Part shown: one piece after another, positions 8,108-17,516 of the stretch
Position numbering within the stretch: the first letter of the stretch is position 1
Layout of the letters: every line of letters starts with the position of its first letter
DNA from: Catenulispora sp. GP43
Lineage (GTDB): Bacteria > Actinomycetota > Actinomycetes > Streptomycetales > Catenulisporaceae
Assembly: GCF_041260665.1 (NCBI RefSeq)
Contig: NZ_JBGCCT010000006.1
Location: 354,096-418,095, forward strand
Reading direction: 5' to 3'
DNA: 64,000 nucleotides
Notes under the pieces: generated by a model
Told to the model about the DNA's origin: nothing
Databases searched by the model: none
The model's input: the letters and a program-made list of their open reading frames with translations, nothing else
Position numbers and translations under genes: made by a program

Positions 8108-8353
8108 TCAGCAGGGAAGGACCTGGAACACCACGTAGGGGCTGCCCCCGACGCCCTCCGTGAACCACTTGCCGCTGCAGTCGTAGCCGTGCTCGCCGAT
8201 GAGATCGGTGTGGCCCGCGTCCTGGTAGACGGACCAGAGGCACCAGGTGCCCGCGCCGCAGGCCTTGGCCTGCGCGGTGCCGGCGGGAATCAGGGCGGTG
8301 CCGGCTGCGGCGAGGGTGATCGCGGCGGCCGTGGTCAGGGTGCGGCGGAACAT
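8108..8353 (-). CDS. small secreted Cys-rich peptide, peptidase-inhibitor I36-like
   Basis: An 81-residue protein with a signal peptide (MFRRTLTTAAAITL...GTAQA, cleavage near residue 29). The mature part has four Cys and the pattern CGAGTWCLW, seen in the actinobacterial 'peptidase inhibitor family I36' and related small secreted proteins; it is shorter than most members. A purine-rich GGGAGGTCCC precedes the ATG at 8353. It lies about 220 bp from the S53 protease on the same strand, so a protease-inhibitor relation is tempting but unproven. Confidence 0.6.
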   Translation of the reverse strand: MFRRTLTTAAAITLAAAGTALIPAGTAQAKACGAGTWCLWSVYQDAGHTDLIGEHGYDCSGKWFTEGVGGSPYVVFQVLPC

Positions 8354-8577
8354 GGGACCTCCCGACTGGTGGCGGCTCAGGGCTCTGTTTTGCTGGGTTG
8401 GTTATACCGCGCGGTCTCTGGTCCCGGTAGCGGTCTTTTGCCCCTGTTCTGGCCCGGTCCGCAGGTTCTCGATCAGTTCGTGGGACACAGAAGGCCGGCC
8501 GGCGGTCGTGGCGACCGCCGGCTGGCTCAGTCGGGCTGTCAGTTGTCAGTTGTCAGTGTTCTGGCAGAGCGTTCTCC

Positions 8578-10206
8578 TTACAGCTCCGCGGCGATGAATT
8601 TCGCGCCGTTGTACGAGCCCCAGCCGGTCACCTCGTCGTACCCGGTGCCCGCGTTGTATCCGCCGTTGTTGCCGCTCTTGATGTCGTGGAACGCCGAGGA
8701 GTACGCCGAGCTGCGGGCGACGGTGTATATGAAGCTGTTCGCGTACCCGAACTTGGCCTTGCCGGCCTTGCCCGCCGCGGTGTTGTAGTCGGCGGCGAAG
8801 GCGGCCCAGTTCGGGGCGGCGGCGCTGGTGCCCCACACGTCCGTCCAGCTGCCGTCGGCGTCGATGTACCAGGGGCTGCTGTCGCCGCCGGCGGCGGAGA
8901 CGTCCGGCACCTCGCGGTGGCCGCTGCTGTTCACCGGCGTCTGGAAGGACGGGGTGGACCACTTGTCGGACTGGCCGCCGCCGCTGCCGGACCAGCCGGT
9001 CTCGCTGCTCCACGCGTTGGACGAGGAGACGGTCAGGTCGGTGCCGCCCACGCCGGACACGTACGGGTCCGAGGCCGGGTAGTCGACGGACAGGGTCGAG
9101 CCGTCGTCCGTGGCGCCGCTGTCACCGGAGGCGGCGAACACCGACTGGCCCTGGGCCGCGGCCTCCTTGAAGTCGGCGTCGTCGGAGGACAGGTTGTTCT
9201 CCTGGTTCTCCGGCTCGCCCCAGCTGCTGGAGATCACCGGCACGTCGGCGCTGACCAGGGCCGCGTAGAGGGCGACCTCGCCGGCGTCGCTGTTCGGCGC
9301 CTCGTACACCTTCACGTTCGCCTTGGGGGCCAGGGCGTTGATGACCTCGATGTCGAGCTCGTCCTCCACCGAGCCGGAGGTGTCGGTGGTGCCGCCGTCC
9401 ACCTTCACCACGCTGGCGGTCGGAGCGCCGAGGCCGTACTTGCTGTTGTAGCCCGCGACCGCGGACGCCGAGTAGGCCGAGAACTCCACCAGCCCGACCG
9501 TCTGGCCCGAGCCGTTGTCCCCGGCGGAGATGGACGAGGAGAGGTTGTATCCGCCGCGCGCCTTGGTGGGCGTGAGCACGGTGCCGGCGTGCGGCGCCGC
9601 CTGGTTGTCGACGTGGTTCGCCGCCGTGCGGAGCGAGGCGTTGGACAGCCCCGCCACGCCGGAGACGACTGAGGCGATGTCCGTGGGCAGCGTCGGCGCC
9701 GTGGTGTTGGCGAAGACGTCGCGGCCGGCGGTGTGCCAGGTGCCCAGCTGCACCCCGAACGCCTTCTCCACCTTCGCGGCACTGCCGCTGGCCGACAGCG
9801 TCAGGTGGTTGGCGGTCGCCGCGCCCACCGACAGGCCCTGGGCCTTCAGGTACTTGGTGACCTCGGCGATCTGGGCGTCGGTGGCCCCGTACGCCGCGGC
9901 GTACTGCGGCACGGTCAGGTAGTGCTTGTACTGCGGCGAGGCGGGGTCGGACACCTCGCGCAGGAACGCGTCCAGACCGGCCTGGTCACGCGGCTTGAGG
10001 CTGATCTCGAGTGGTACCTGCGCGTCGGCCGCGACGGATCCGGTGCGCACGGCGTCGGACGCCAGGTGCGGGGTGGCAGTGCCCGCGAAGGCGGTCCGCG
10101 TGGGGGCGGTGGCGGCGTGCGCGACCGGGAGGGCGAGCACGAGGACGGGCAGCGGTGCCGCGAGGACACCGAGCGTCCGCCGTATTCGCTTGGAGCTGAC
10201 AGACAT
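8578..10206 (-). CDS. secreted S53 (sedolisin/kumamolisin) serine-carboxyl protease
   Basis: A 542-residue pre-pro-protease, active at acid pH in characterised members. It has a signal peptide (to about residue 35), a pro-kumamolisin activation domain (~50-190; QYKHYLTVPQYAAAYG) and a catalytic domain. Catalytic residues fit the family: Glu281 and Asp285 (EDELD, four apart), oxyanion Asp362 in ASGDSGA and nucleophile Ser461 in GTSAAAP. The C-terminal Ca2+-binding segment HDIKSGNNGGYNAGTGYD is present. Start is ATG 10206 behind AAGGAA. It appears complete and functional, for extracellular protein breakdown. Confidence 0.93.
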   Translation of the reverse strand: MSVSSKRIRRTLGVLAAPLPVLVLALPVAHAATAPTRTAFAGTATPHLASDAVRTGSVAADAQVPLEISLKPRDQAGLDAFLREVSDPASPQYKHYLTVPQYAAAYGATDAQIAEVTKYLKAQGLSVGAATANHLTLSASGSAAKVEKAFGVQLGTWHTAGRDVFANTTAPTLPTDIASVVSGVAGLSNASLRTAANHVDNQAAPHAGTVLTPTKARGGYNLSSSISAGDNGSGQTVGLVEFSAYSASAVAGYNSKYGLGAPTASVVKVDGGTTDTSGSVEDELDIEVINALAPKANVKVYEAPNSDAGEVALYAALVSADVPVISSSWGEPENQENNLSSDDADFKEAAAQGQSVFAASGDSGATDDGSTLSVDYPASDPYVSGVGGTDLTVSSSNAWSSETGWSGSGGGQSDKWSTPSFQTPVNSSGHREVPDVSAAGGDSSPWYIDADGSWTDVWGTSAAAPNWAAFAADYNTAAGKAGKAKFGYANSFIYTVARSSAYSSAFHDIKSGNNGGYNAGTGYDEVTGWGSYNGAKFIAAEL

Positions 10207-10417
10207 GTGGCGATTCCTTGGGGTTGACGGGTGGGGTGGTTGTGGGCCCATCAGGAAGCTAATGCCGTATGAGGGTACTGAAAAGAGCCATACACGATGA
10301 TTTACTCGGACTTAACGGTTCGGGGGTGGTCTCAGGCTTCTGATACGGCGCGGAAGGGCTCGGTGTTACCGACGGGTTACATCGGCGCGGGGTGTCGGGT
10401 CAGGCGCGCATGTCAGG

Positions 10418-11284
10418 TCAGGCCCCGAGCGGAAGCTCGGCGGCGAGCCAGTCGTGGCTGCGCGGCAGCGACAGGCGCACCGGAGGCCGGCTGGTCGCGG
10501 CCTGGATCCACTCCACCGCCGGGATCCGCGCCCGGCCCCGGCCGCCGGCCAGCACGATGAGCGAACCCTGGCCGTCGACGGTGATCGGCGCCGTGCCGGG
10601 CCCGGCCGCGGCCCGCTCGGCGACCGCCGCCAGGAAGCCGCTCACCAGATGCGCGGCCCGGGGGTCGGCGTATCCGGGGCGGCCGAGTTCGGCGGCGAGT
10701 TCCAGGCCGTAGACCACCGCGGGCACCAGCCGGGTGACCGCGAACTCGGCCAGGTCCAGTCCGCCGGCCACGCCGCCGAGGGCCCGGTCCGGCCCGCCGG
10801 ATCGCAGGACGGCGGCGGCGACCGCCGTCGCGGCGCGGTGGCCCGCGGCCGCCCGGCCGATGCCGGACTGCATCGCGCGCCCGGCCGCCGAGCGGGCGAT
10901 CGCCTCGGACGCGGCCCAGTTCCGCACGGTGGCCGGGGAACGGAACCAGTCGACGGCGTCCACCGCCGGGGCGCCGCAGACAGGGCCCTGAGTCACCGCG
11001 ACGACCTCCTCGGCCGCGGTGGTCAGGCGGGCCAGCAGGACGGCGGTGCGCCAGGGGTCCAGGCCGGCGTGCGGGCCGGAAACGGTCTGGTGGGCCGCCA
11101 GGACCGGCTGGAGCAGTTCGTCCAGGGCCGCGTACTGGAACGCCAACGCGTCGCAGACCCCTTCGAAGGTCGGCATCCCGGACCACAGCCACCAGGCGTA
11201 GGTCCGGGGCGCGGCGGGCGTCGCGGGCGTGGGGACGGACGGACCGGGCTTGGCGCCCCGGCCCTTCGGATTCTTCGCGGGCAC
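10418..11284 (-). CDS. unrecognised 288-residue protein
   Basis: I do not recognise a family. The frame begins at GTG 11284 with GAGAAGGG upstream and has strong actinobacterial codon bias. The N-terminus is basic and Pro-rich (~1-28); the rest is Ala-rich and mostly helical in appearance, with no clear membrane segment and no signal peptide. There is one WLWSGMPTFEGVCDALAFQY segment near the start. It looks cytosolic. It stands alone between the S53 protease and the oxidase gene. Confidence 0.6.
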   Translation of the reverse strand: MPAKNPKGRGAKPGPSVPTPATPAAPRTYAWWLWSGMPTFEGVCDALAFQYAALDELLQPVLAAHQTVSGPHAGLDPWRTAVLLARLTTAAEEVVAVTQGPVCGAPAVDAVDWFRSPATVRNWAASEAIARSAAGRAMQSGIGRAAAGHRAATAVAAAVLRSGGPDRALGGVAGGLDLAEFAVTRLVPAVVYGLELAAELGRPGYADPRAAHLVSGFLAAVAERAAAGPGTAPITVDGQGSLIVLAGGRGRARIPAVEWIQAATSRPPVRLSLPRSHDWLAAELPLGA

Positions 11285-11582
11285 GGCGAATGGCCCTTCT
11301 CGATCGGGCTGGTGAGAAGAAAAAGCAGAAAGGGGAAAGAGAATGTGCTTCAGCAGGCTGCGGGGATCAACGGCAACACGACGAGGACCACACCCGACCG
11401 AAGTCGATGTGGTCCCGGGAAACCAGCCGGATCAGCTGCACGCTTTCATCAATATCAGCCCACGATGATCCGGTCAATGACGCCTGCTCAGGCGGGGGAT
11501 CGGAGCCGATGGGACGGTGTCCGAAAGAGTCGGGATACCGATATTCTCTATGTGCTGCCATACCTGTCGCCGAAACACGCAA
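11285..11582. other. intergenic region without a gene
   Basis: About 300 bp, locally A-rich at 11310-11350 (aagaaaaagcagaaagggga), unlike the rest of the window. No convincing frame, RNA gene or repeat seen. Confidence 0.5.
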
Positions 11583-11616
11583 GAGTTCCAGGCACCGTTC
11601 GCGGTGCCTGGAACTC
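11583..11616 (-). terminator. strong hairpin with UUCG loop after the TPP-enzyme gene
   Basis: GAGTTCCAGGCACCG (11583-11597) pairs perfectly over 15 bp with CGGTGCCTGGAACTC (11602-11616) around a TTCG tetraloop. It lies 33 bp beyond the stop of the oxidase gene; no T-run, as usual in this group. Confidence 0.75.
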
Positions 11617-11647
11617 CGAACCCGAACCGTACTCCGAACCCGAACCG
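11613..11647. repeat. 18-bp tandem duplication
   Basis: actccgaacccgaaccg occurs at 11613-11629 and 11631-11647, one base apart, between the terminator hairpin and the stop codon at 11649. Confidence 0.8.
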
Positions 11648-11648
11648 C

Positions 11649-13379
11649 CTATGCCTTGGCGCCCCGGCTCACAAGCCCTTCCTTGACCTTCGCGATCGCG
11701 AAACCCCAAGCCTGGTCGACGCTCGTCTTGGGCGGCAGCGCGATCTCCTCGGGGTTGGTGACCACGTCCAGCAGGTACGGCCCCGGAGCGGCCAGGGCGG
11801 CGATCACCGCGGCCTCCAACTGCTCGGGGTCGGTGACGCGGGCGGCGGGCAGGCCGGCCGCGCGGGCCAGGCCCGCCAGGTCGGGATTGCTCAGCTCCGT
11901 ACCGAACTCCGGCAGGCCGCCTTGCTCCTGTTCGAGTTTGACCATGCCCAGCCGGCCGTTGTCGAAGACGATGAGCTTGACCGGCAGGTCGTAGGCGGCG
12001 GCGGTGAGCAGTTCACCCAGCAGCATCGTCAGTCCGCCGTCGCCGCAGAAGGCGATGCTCTGGCGGCCGCGGTCGACCGCGGCGGCGCCGAGCGCCTGCG
12101 GCATCGCGTTGGCCATCGAGCCGAGGTTGAAGGAACCGAGGAGGCGGCGGGTGCCGCGCATCGTCACGAAGCGGGCCAGCCACACCGTCGACATGCCGGT
12201 GTCGGTGGTGAACACCGCGTCGTCGGCGGCGTGCCGGTCGATGAGCGTGGCCAGCACCTCGGGCCGGATCTTGTCCTCGGTGTTGTCGAGCAGCGAGCGC
12301 ACCTTGCCCACCAGGCTCTTGTCGTGCTCCGGATCGGTCAGGCGGCGCTGGTGTCCCAGCCAGTCCTCGTACTCCGAGCGCGCCCGCTCCAGATGCTTGC
12401 GGTCGTCCTTGCGCCGCAACCGGCCCATCAGGGCCGTGGCGCTCAGACCCGCGTCGCCGACGACCCCCACATCGACCGGAGTCCTGCGGCCGATGTGCTC
12501 GGCCCGGGTGTCGATCTGCACGGTCGCCGTCCCCGCCGGGAGCCACTCCGGGTAGGGGAAGTCGGTCCCGATCATCAGCAGGGCGTCGGCGGACTTCAGC
12601 GCCTCGTGGGTCGCCGGGTTGCCGATCAGCCCGCTCTGGCCGATCTGGAAGGGGTTGTCCGCCTCCAGTCCCTCCTTCGCCTTCAGGGTCAGGACCATGG
12701 GGGCCGCCAGATGGTCGGCGAGATCCAGCACCGCCGCCCGGGACTCGCGGGCCCCGGTCCCGACCAGCATGGTGACCTTCCCGGCCTCGTCGAGCAGCTG
12801 CGCGGCGCGCGCCATCTGCTCCTCGTCGGGCGCCAGGCGGGCCGGGATCCGCGTGATGTGCACGGCGCTGTCCTTGGCGACCTCGGCGGCTCCGACGTCG
12901 CCGGGCAGGGTGAGGACCGCGACGCCGGGTGCGGCGTACGCGGCCTGCACCGCCTGCTCCAGGACGCGCGGCATCTGGGACGCCGCGGTGATGGTGTGCC
13001 GGAAGGCCGCCACATCCCGGAACACCTGGTCGTTGTCGACCTCCTGGAAGAAGTCGGCGCCCAGCTCGGCCGTCGGGACCTGCCCGCAGATCGCCAGCAC
13101 GGGCGCGTGCGACTTCTTCGCGTCGTACAAGCCGTTCAGCAGATGCAGCGAGCCCGGCCCGACGGTGCCCATGCACACGCCCAAGGTCCCGGTGAGCTGG
13201 GCCTGAGCCCCTGCGGCGAACGCCGCCGCCTCCTCGTGCCGGGTGCCGATCCACTCGATGCGGTCCTCACGGCGGATCGCGTCGGTCACCGGGTTGAGCG
13301 CGTCGCCGACCACACCCCACACGGTCCGGACGCCCAGATCGGCCAGGGCGGTGACGATCTGCTCGGCGACGGTGGTCAT
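11649..13379 (-). CDS. poxB: thiamine-diphosphate enzyme, pyruvate oxidase/dehydrogenase type
   Basis: A 576-residue ThDP enzyme with the three usual domains. The N-terminal PYR domain has the catalytic Glu region RHEEAAAFAAGAQ; a central domain binds nucleotide (~190-330); the C-terminal PP domain has the ThDP/Mg motif FCGDGGLTMLL (Asp447) ending in IVFDNGRLGM. The overall pattern (NPVTDAIRREDRIEWIGTRHEE, GPGSLHLLNGLYDAKK) matches PoxB-like pyruvate:quinone oxidoreductases that make acetate and CO2 at the membrane; acetolactate-synthase-like relatives are the alternative. Start is ATG 13379 behind AAGGGAG. It lies 50 bp after the small membrane protein gene and is probably co-transcribed with it. 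Confidence 0.82.
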   Translation of the reverse strand: MTTVAEQIVTALADLGVRTVWGVVGDALNPVTDAIRREDRIEWIGTRHEEAAAFAAGAQAQLTGTLGVCMGTVGPGSLHLLNGLYDAKKSHAPVLAICGQVPTAELGADFFQEVDNDQVFRDVAAFRHTITAASQMPRVLEQAVQAAYAAPGVAVLTLPGDVGAAEVAKDSAVHITRIPARLAPDEEQMARAAQLLDEAGKVTMLVGTGARESRAAVLDLADHLAAPMVLTLKAKEGLEADNPFQIGQSGLIGNPATHEALKSADALLMIGTDFPYPEWLPAGTATVQIDTRAEHIGRRTPVDVGVVGDAGLSATALMGRLRRKDDRKHLERARSEYEDWLGHQRRLTDPEHDKSLVGKVRSLLDNTEDKIRPEVLATLIDRHAADDAVFTTDTGMSTVWLARFVTMRGTRRLLGSFNLGSMANAMPQALGAAAVDRGRQSIAFCGDGGLTMLLGELLTAAAYDLPVKLIVFDNGRLGMVKLEQEQGGLPEFGTELSNPDLAGLARAAGLPAARVTDPEQLEAAVIAALAAPGPYLLDVVTNPEEIALPPKTSVDQAWGFAIAKVKEGLVSRGAKA

Positions 13380-13428
13380 TGCTACTCCCTTACTTGTGGG
13401 CAGTGGTGGTCGGCGACGCGGGACGGCC

Positions 13429-13608
13429 TTACCAGCGGCCGTACCAACGGCGACGCCCGCCCGAGCCGGCGGCCTCACCGCGGCTGATGCCGAAGCCGAC
13501 CAGCCAGGCCAGGAACACGATCGCGGCGATGATCCACAGCACGTGCGCCGCGAAACCGAGGCCACCCAGGACCAGGGCCAGCAGCAGGACCAAAAGAATG
13601 ACACCCAT
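13429..13608 (-). CDS. small hydrophobic membrane protein
   Basis: A 59-residue protein starting at ATG 13608 behind AAAAGGGAG. Two adjacent hydrophobic helices (LLVLLLALVLGGLGF and LWIIAAIVFLAWLVGF) are followed by a basic Arg/Trp tail. Many actinomycetes carry similar tiny stress-associated hydrophobic proteins; no biochemical function is known to me. It lies directly upstream of the ThDP oxidase gene on the same strand. Confidence 0.75.
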   Translation of the reverse strand: MGVILLVLLLALVLGGLGFAAHVLWIIAAIVFLAWLVGFGISRGEAAGSGGRRRWYGRW

Positions 13609-13861
13609 GACGAATCTCCCTTTTCCGCGGGCTGTGCCGGCGTCTTTCGCGGCTGCCAGCCCGGAACGTCGTCTGAAGCGTCCCTTCTGGCCACCCGGAA
13701 CGAGATGAAACAAAACCCGGCCGAAGTTCCCCGGATTTTTTCTTCCGTCGCAGGTCAGGCCGAGGTCTCCGTTTGACATGGGGTTCGCTGGGCAGCCGGA
13801 ACCCCAGCTTCGAACGTCCGGGCGGGCCGTCGCGCCCGCCGACTTCCCCGGGAGATCACCA

Positions 13862-14194
13862 GTGACAGTGACACCGCTTCGCGTACTCGACGAGGACCCG
13901 ACGCGCCGCCTCGAATGGCAGGAGCAGGCCGCGTGCCGGGACTACGACAGCCGCCTGTTCTTCGAACCGGACCATGAACGGCCCCACGCCCGCATCCGCC
14001 GCGAGCAGGAGGCGAAGAAGATCTGCGCGGCCTGCCCGGTGCAGGCCGAATGCCTGCGCTTCGCCGAATCCGGCTCGGGGGAGTTCGGCGTGTGGGGCGG
14101 CACCACACAGCGGGAGCGGGTCAGCGCCCGCAGGCGCCGGCGCCGGAACGGGGCGCCGCCTCCGGGCCGGGCCAAGGGCGTCCGGCGGCGGTGA
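13862..14194 (+). CDS. WhiB-family transcriptional regulator
   Basis: Four Cys that would hold a [4Fe-4S] cluster: C25, C55, C58 and C64 (C...CxxCxxxxxC), then the GVWGG turn and a basic Arg-rich tail for DNA contact. The start is placed at GTG 13862 (GGGAGAT six bases upstream), giving 110 residues, the usual Wbl size; an ATG at 13778 would add 28 residues unlike the family. Wbl proteins act with the principal sigma factor in development, redox response or drug resistance. It is divergent from the small membrane protein gene, sharing a 250-bp promoter region. Confidence 0.9.
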   Translation: MTVTPLRVLDEDPTRRLEWQEQAACRDYDSRLFFEPDHERPHARIRREQEAKKICAACPVQAECLRFAESGSGEFGVWGGTTQRERVSARRRRRRNGAPPPGRAKGVRRR

Positions 14195-14312
14195 CGGCCC
14201 GCTCGGCGCCGGCTCGTCCACCTCGCTGAAGCGGGGTTTCACACACAGCGGCCGCGGACACAAGGGCGCGGCCGGGTGATCACGTACGTTCAGATGGAAG
14301 GTGGATGTGTCC

Positions 14313-15920
14313 ATGCGAATCCGTTGGTCGGCCGTCGGAGTGCCCGCGGTATTGCTCCTCATCACCGCGGGCGCGATATGGGCCGCGGCGGCGAGTTCGC
14401 TGTGGTGGCTGTTCGCCGTCGGGGTGTTCGGCGCGCTCGCGGTGGTGGCCGTCTATGACGTCGTGCAGCGGCGTCACTCCGTGCTGCGGAACTTCCCGGT
14501 GCTCGGTCATCTGCGCTATCTCCTGGAGACCATCCGGCCGGAGATGCAGCAGTATTTCATCGAGCGGGACTACGACGGCCGACCGTTCGATCGCGATACC
14601 CGTACCGTCGTTTATGAGCAGGCCAAAGGCATTCACGAGGAGACGTCGTTCGGTACCGAACTGGACGTGATGGCCCCGGGCTATGAGTTCGTCGAACAGG
14701 CCACCGTGCCCCTTGTCCCGCCGAAGGATCCGCCGCGGGTCCGCGTGGGCGGTCCGGACTGCACCCAGCCGTACGACATGGCCTTGCTGAACATCTCGGC
14801 GATGAGCTTCGGCTCGTTGAGCGCGAACGCGATCCGCGCGATGAACGCCGGCGCCGCGGCCGGCGGATTCGCACAGGACACCGGCGAGGGCGGGTTGACC
14901 CCGTACCACCTCGAGGGCGGCGCCGATCTGGTCTGGGAGATCGGCAGCGGCTATTTCAGCGTCCGTACTCGCGACGGTGACTTCGACGAGGCGCAGTTCC
15001 ACGACAAGGTGGCCCATCCGCACGTCAAGGCCGCCGAACTGAAACTCAGCCAGGGCGCCAAGCCGGGACTCGGCGGCGTGCTGCCGGCGGCCAAGGTGAC
15101 CGCGGAGATCGCGCGCTTCCGGGAGGTCCCGGAGGGGGAGAAGTGCATCAGCCCGCCGGCGCACCGGGTGTTCCAGACGCCCCGTGAACTTGTCCTGTTC
15201 CTGGCGCGGATGCGGGAACTGGCGCAGGGCAAGCCGGTGGGATTCAAGTTGTGCGTGGGGCGCCGCAGCGAGTTCCTGGCGATCTGCAAGGCGATGGTCG
15301 CCGAGGGGATCACCCCGGACTTCATCGTCGTCGACGGCTCCGAGGGCGGGACCGGCGCCGCCCCGCTGGAATTCCAGGACAGCTTCGGCAAGTCCCTGAC
15401 CGACGGGCTCCACACCGTGCACAACGCCCTGGTCGGCACCGGGCTGCGGGACCGGATCCGGATCGGTGCCGGCGGCAAGGTCGCCACCGGCATGGACATC
15501 GTCAAGCGCCTCGCGCAGGGCGCCGACTACCTGAACTCGGCCCGGGCGATGATGATGGCCGCCGGCTGCATCCAGGCCCGGATGTGCCACACCAACCACT
15601 GCCCGGTCGGCGTGGCCACCCAGGATCCGGCGCGCGCCAGGGCGCTCGACGTCGCCGACAAGGCCGAGCGGGTCCGCCGCTACCAGCAGAACACCGTCGC
15701 CGAGGCGCAGCAGATCATCGCGGCGATGGGGTTGAAGGAGCCGCGCGAGCTGCGTCCGGAGCATCTGCTGCGGCGTATCGACCAGAACACGGTGCGGACG
15801 TACGGTGAGATGTATCAGTGGCTTGAGCCCGGGGAACTGCTGGCCGAGGCGCCGCAGGAGTGGGCCGCGGACTGGCGTGCGGCGGACGCCGACCGGTTCG
15901 CCGGTGCCGCCGCGCGCTGA
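14313..15920 (+). CDS. membrane-anchored glutamate-synthase-like FMN/Fe-S protein
   Basis: A 535-residue protein. Two N-terminal hydrophobic helices (~6-45) are followed by the FMN-binding synthase barrel of GltB (NISAMSFGSLSANAI, GEGGLTPYH, KPGLGGVLP, VDGSEGGTGAAP). The cluster motif is CIQARMCHTNHCPVG, with C419, C425 and C430 matching the 3Fe-4S ligands of glutamate synthase. The amidotransferase and central domains of true GltB are absent, so it is one of the stand-alone 'FMN-binding glutamate synthase family' proteins whose reaction is not settled. Start is ATG 14313 behind GGAAGGTGG. Its stop lies in a short tandem repeat shared with the next, convergent gene. Confidence 0.88.
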   Translation: MRIRWSAVGVPAVLLLITAGAIWAAAASSLWWLFAVGVFGALAVVAVYDVVQRRHSVLRNFPVLGHLRYLLETIRPEMQQYFIERDYDGRPFDRDTRTVVYEQAKGIHEETSFGTELDVMAPGYEFVEQATVPLVPPKDPPRVRVGGPDCTQPYDMALLNISAMSFGSLSANAIRAMNAGAAAGGFAQDTGEGGLTPYHLEGGADLVWEIGSGYFSVRTRDGDFDEAQFHDKVAHPHVKAAELKLSQGAKPGLGGVLPAAKVTAEIARFREVPEGEKCISPPAHRVFQTPRELVLFLARMRELAQGKPVGFKLCVGRRSEFLAICKAMVAEGITPDFIVVDGSEGGTGAAPLEFQDSFGKSLTDGLHTVHNALVGTGLRDRIRIGAGGKVATGMDIVKRLAQGADYLNSARAMMMAAGCIQARMCHTNHCPVGVATQDPARARALDVADKAERVRRYQQNTVAEAQQIIAAMGLKEPRELRPEHLLRRIDQNTVRTYGEMYQWLEPGELLAEAPQEWAADWRAADADRFAGAAAR

Positions 15921-15950
15921 GTCAGAGATCTGAGTCAGAGATCTGAGTCA
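15918..15950. repeat. 13-bp tandem repeat holding two convergent stop codons
   Basis: tgagtcagagatc is repeated 2.5 times (15918-15930, 15931-15943, then tgagtca). The first TGA ends the upstream gene and the last tca is the reverse-strand TGA of the next. The AGATCT palindrome inside may help transcription end. Confidence 0.8.
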
Positions 15951-16364
15951 AGGGGCTGAGTCCGCCTCGGCCAGCCGATCGCGGTCGGCCGAGGCCTCCA
16001 GCGCACGTATCCGTTCTGCCTCCGCCCACACCGCGCGCTCCCGCTCGGCGAACGCCCGCAGATTGTCGTGGCGGTCGCGGACGCGGGTCAGCGCCTGCTG
16101 CGAGGCGGCCAGTTCGTGGTAGCTCTCGGTGAGCCGGTCGGCGTCCTGCCCGGCCTCGGCCGAGCGGTAGGCCTGGCAGGCGAGGTCGCGCATGTGGGTG
16201 CACACGCGGCGGGCCGTGGCGGCCTGCTCTTCGGCTTCCTGCAGGCCGGCCATCCACGCGGCCCCGACGACCTCCTCGGCGGCGCGGATCACGTCGTGTT
16301 CGGAGATCTGCGCGACCAGGCGCGAGTAAGCGGCCTGCTTTCTCCGGGACTTCCAAGGGCTCAT
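15948..16364 (-). CDS. unrecognised coiled-coil protein
   Basis: A 138-residue protein with no family I recognise. Start is ATG 16364 behind AGGAGT. It has a basic N-terminus (MSPWKSRRKQ), then almost wholly charged helical sequence with heptad-like spacing of Ala/Leu and Arg/Glu; one Cys pair around RRVCTHMRDLACQAY. It is likely cytosolic and oligomeric. It is divergent from the YihY gene. Confidence 0.6.
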   Translation of the reverse strand: MSPWKSRRKQAAYSRLVAQISEHDVIRAAEEVVGAAWMAGLQEAEEQAATARRVCTHMRDLACQAYRSAEAGQDADRLTESYHELAASQQALTRVRDRHDNLRAFAERERAVWAEAERIRALEASADRDRLAEADSAP

Positions 16365-16628
16365 GCCTACTCCTGATCGTCGCTTGATCGTCGCTGCGGC
16401 GGGCGCCGGGTACCCAGCGTGCGCCGCGCTAACCGACGACATTCCTGACCTGGCGGTCCGGGGCGCCGGCGGCGGGTTGCGGCATCATCGGCGTCCACTA
16501 GCTTGATCAAGGTAAGCGGCGTTTCACGCTGTGCTGCCGGTGTGCCCGGCAGTGCGAGGAACGTCGTGAGCCGGCCGACACAGCGCGGGCGGATCACCCG
16601 AACGGCCGCGCGTGGTCGGAGGTGTCGG

Positions 16629-17450
16629 ATGGCGGAGCAGCAGTCGGACTGGCGTACCCGTTGGCGAGCGCGCTGGCGCCACAGCGTCCTGGGCCGGGTC
16701 CTGCGCGGCTACACCGAGGTGGAGCTGATGCGGCGGGCGATGGCGTTCGCGACGCTCGGCCTGGTGACGTTGATCCCGCTGCTCATCCTGGTGGCCGCGG
16801 TCGACCCGTTCTCCCCGAGGGGGTTCGGCCAGTGGATCGCCGACGGCATGGGCCTGCCGGAGAACACGGCCGCGCCGCTGGTCCGGGTGTTCCGGACGCC
16901 GCACGGGATCGCCAAGCAGACCGGCATCCTCAGCCTGACGCTTCTGGTGGTGTTCGGTCTGACGTTCGTGGCTGAGGTCCAGGTCGGCTACGAGAAGATC
17001 TGGCGGCTCCCGGCCCGGTCCCTGCTGCGGTTCTGGCGCCGGTCCTGGCGTCTGGTGGTGTGGCTCGCGGCCCTGACCGGCTACACGTCGTTCGAGGTGG
17101 CCAGCGGCAGACTGTTGCCGCACGGGGCGTTCGCGTCGGGGGTGCGGATCTTCATCTTCGTAACGGCCGGACTCCTGTTCTTCTGGTGGGGGCAGTACTT
17201 CCTGCTCGCCGGCCGGGTCCAGTGGAGCGTCCTGCTGCCGGGCGCGATCGCGACCGTCGCGGGCCTGAGCGGCCTGCGGGCCTTCTCCAGCCTGGTGTTC
17301 CAGCCGATGATCGCCTCCGGCGCGGAGGCCGACGGCGCGGTCGGCGTCGTGCTGGTGGTGGTGTCCTGGCTGATCGGTGTGGGGTTCGTCATCTACGGCG
17401 GATCGCTGGCCGGACGGTGTTATCACGAGCATCGCTGCGCGCGCGGCTGA
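16629..17450 (+). CDS. YihY/BrkB-family membrane protein
   Basis: A 273-residue integral membrane protein with about six helices. The conserved entry RRAMAFATLGLVTLIPLLIL, the middle YEKIWRLPARSLLRFWRRSW and the C-terminal helices match the UPF0761 (YihY/RNase BN-misnamed) family. Function in bacteria is not settled; it is not a ribonuclease. Start is ATG 16629 with GGAGG six bases upstream; the frame is open earlier but that part is Arg-rich and atypical. The kinase gene follows 66 bp downstream on the same strand. Confidence 0.82.
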   Translation: MAEQQSDWRTRWRARWRHSVLGRVLRGYTEVELMRRAMAFATLGLVTLIPLLILVAAVDPFSPRGFGQWIADGMGLPENTAAPLVRVFRTPHGIAKQTGILSLTLLVVFGLTFVAEVQVGYEKIWRLPARSLLRFWRRSWRLVVWLAALTGYTSFEVASGRLLPHGAFASGVRIFIFVTAGLLFFWWGQYFLLAGRVQWSVLLPGAIATVAGLSGLRAFSSLVFQPMIASGAEADGAVGVVLVVVSWLIGVGFVIYGGSLAGRCYHEHRCARG

Positions 17451-17516
17451 GGCCGCCGCCGTTGTTTGGATGGTCCGCAGCGCGGTATCCGGGCGGGCGG
17501 CGGAGAGGAGCAGCTG

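Noticed and set aside
13778..13861. Longer N-terminus of the WhiB protein from ATG 13778
   Set aside because: No ribosome-binding site and no family similarity; GTG 13862 is better placed.
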